DNA of 13,374 nucleotides from Candidatus Puniceispirillum sp. GTDB taxonomy: Bacteria; Pseudomonadota; Alphaproteobacteria; Puniceispirillales; Puniceispirillaceae. The notes beneath the pieces were generated by a model. It was not told where the DNA came from, did no database searches, and was given only the letters and a program-made list of their open reading frames with translations. The position numbers were made by a program, and so were the translations under genes. The stretch spans positions 1-13,374 of the forward strand of contig JADHOU010000017.1 in the NCBI GenBank assembly GCA_016778825.1, written 5' to 3'. Of this stretch, positions 13,367-13,374 are shown piece after piece (position 1 is the first letter of the stretch; the number at the start of each line of letters is the position of its first letter).

Positions 13367-13374
13367 GATCATAC

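Overview
The window looks like a stretch of alphaproteobacterial chromosome. The evidence is the recG (divergent), sdhE, mfd gene order, the protein signatures, and a moderate base composition judged by eye. A marine lineage of the SAR116 type is possible but is only a guess. No insertion sequences, integrases, phage genes, CRISPR arrays, tRNAs or rRNAs were seen. Most genes are chromosomal housekeeping or metabolic genes, and several sit in short divergent or convergent units.

Left part (1-4301). The 5' end of recG (minus strand, cut by the window edge) is divergent from sdhE-mfd (plus strand). recG encodes the branch-migration helicase, sdhE the FAD-insertion factor for succinate dehydrogenase, and mfd the transcription-repair coupling factor. 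A long AT-rich inverted repeat lies just upstream of the sdhE ribosome binding site.

Middle part (4346-8557). A FrnE/DsbA-like thioredoxin-fold protein (minus) is divergent from a HugZ-like FMN-fold protein and a glutathione S-transferase (plus), the last two probably translationally coupled. Next comes a 587-residue two-domain acyltransferase that resembles OlsF, the bifunctional ornithine-lipid synthase. Its upstream region carries a good Pho-box-like direct repeat with a -10-like hexamer at the expected distance. This suggests a phosphate-starvation lipid-remodelling gene. An unrecognised 88-residue protein with a consensus ribosome binding site follows it.

Right part (8593-13374). A two-gene aconitase X unit (large catalytic and small swivel subunits, minus strand, overlapping TGATG) has motifs that differ from the better-known members of the family. 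It is divergent from a DCC-family thiol-disulfide protein. A minus-strand cluster then reads YeeE-type sulfur (thiosulfate) transporter, haloacid-dehalogenase-like hydrolase, DUF1330 protein. The window closes with a plus-strand TPP riboswitch whose regulated gene, presumably for thiamine synthesis or transport, lies just outside.

The most interesting points are the putative PhoB-controlled OlsF-type gene, the divergent aconitase X pair, the SdhE with a substituted RGxxE motif, and the layout around the riboswitch, where a 21-codon hydrophobic micro-ORF competes with a promoter reading.
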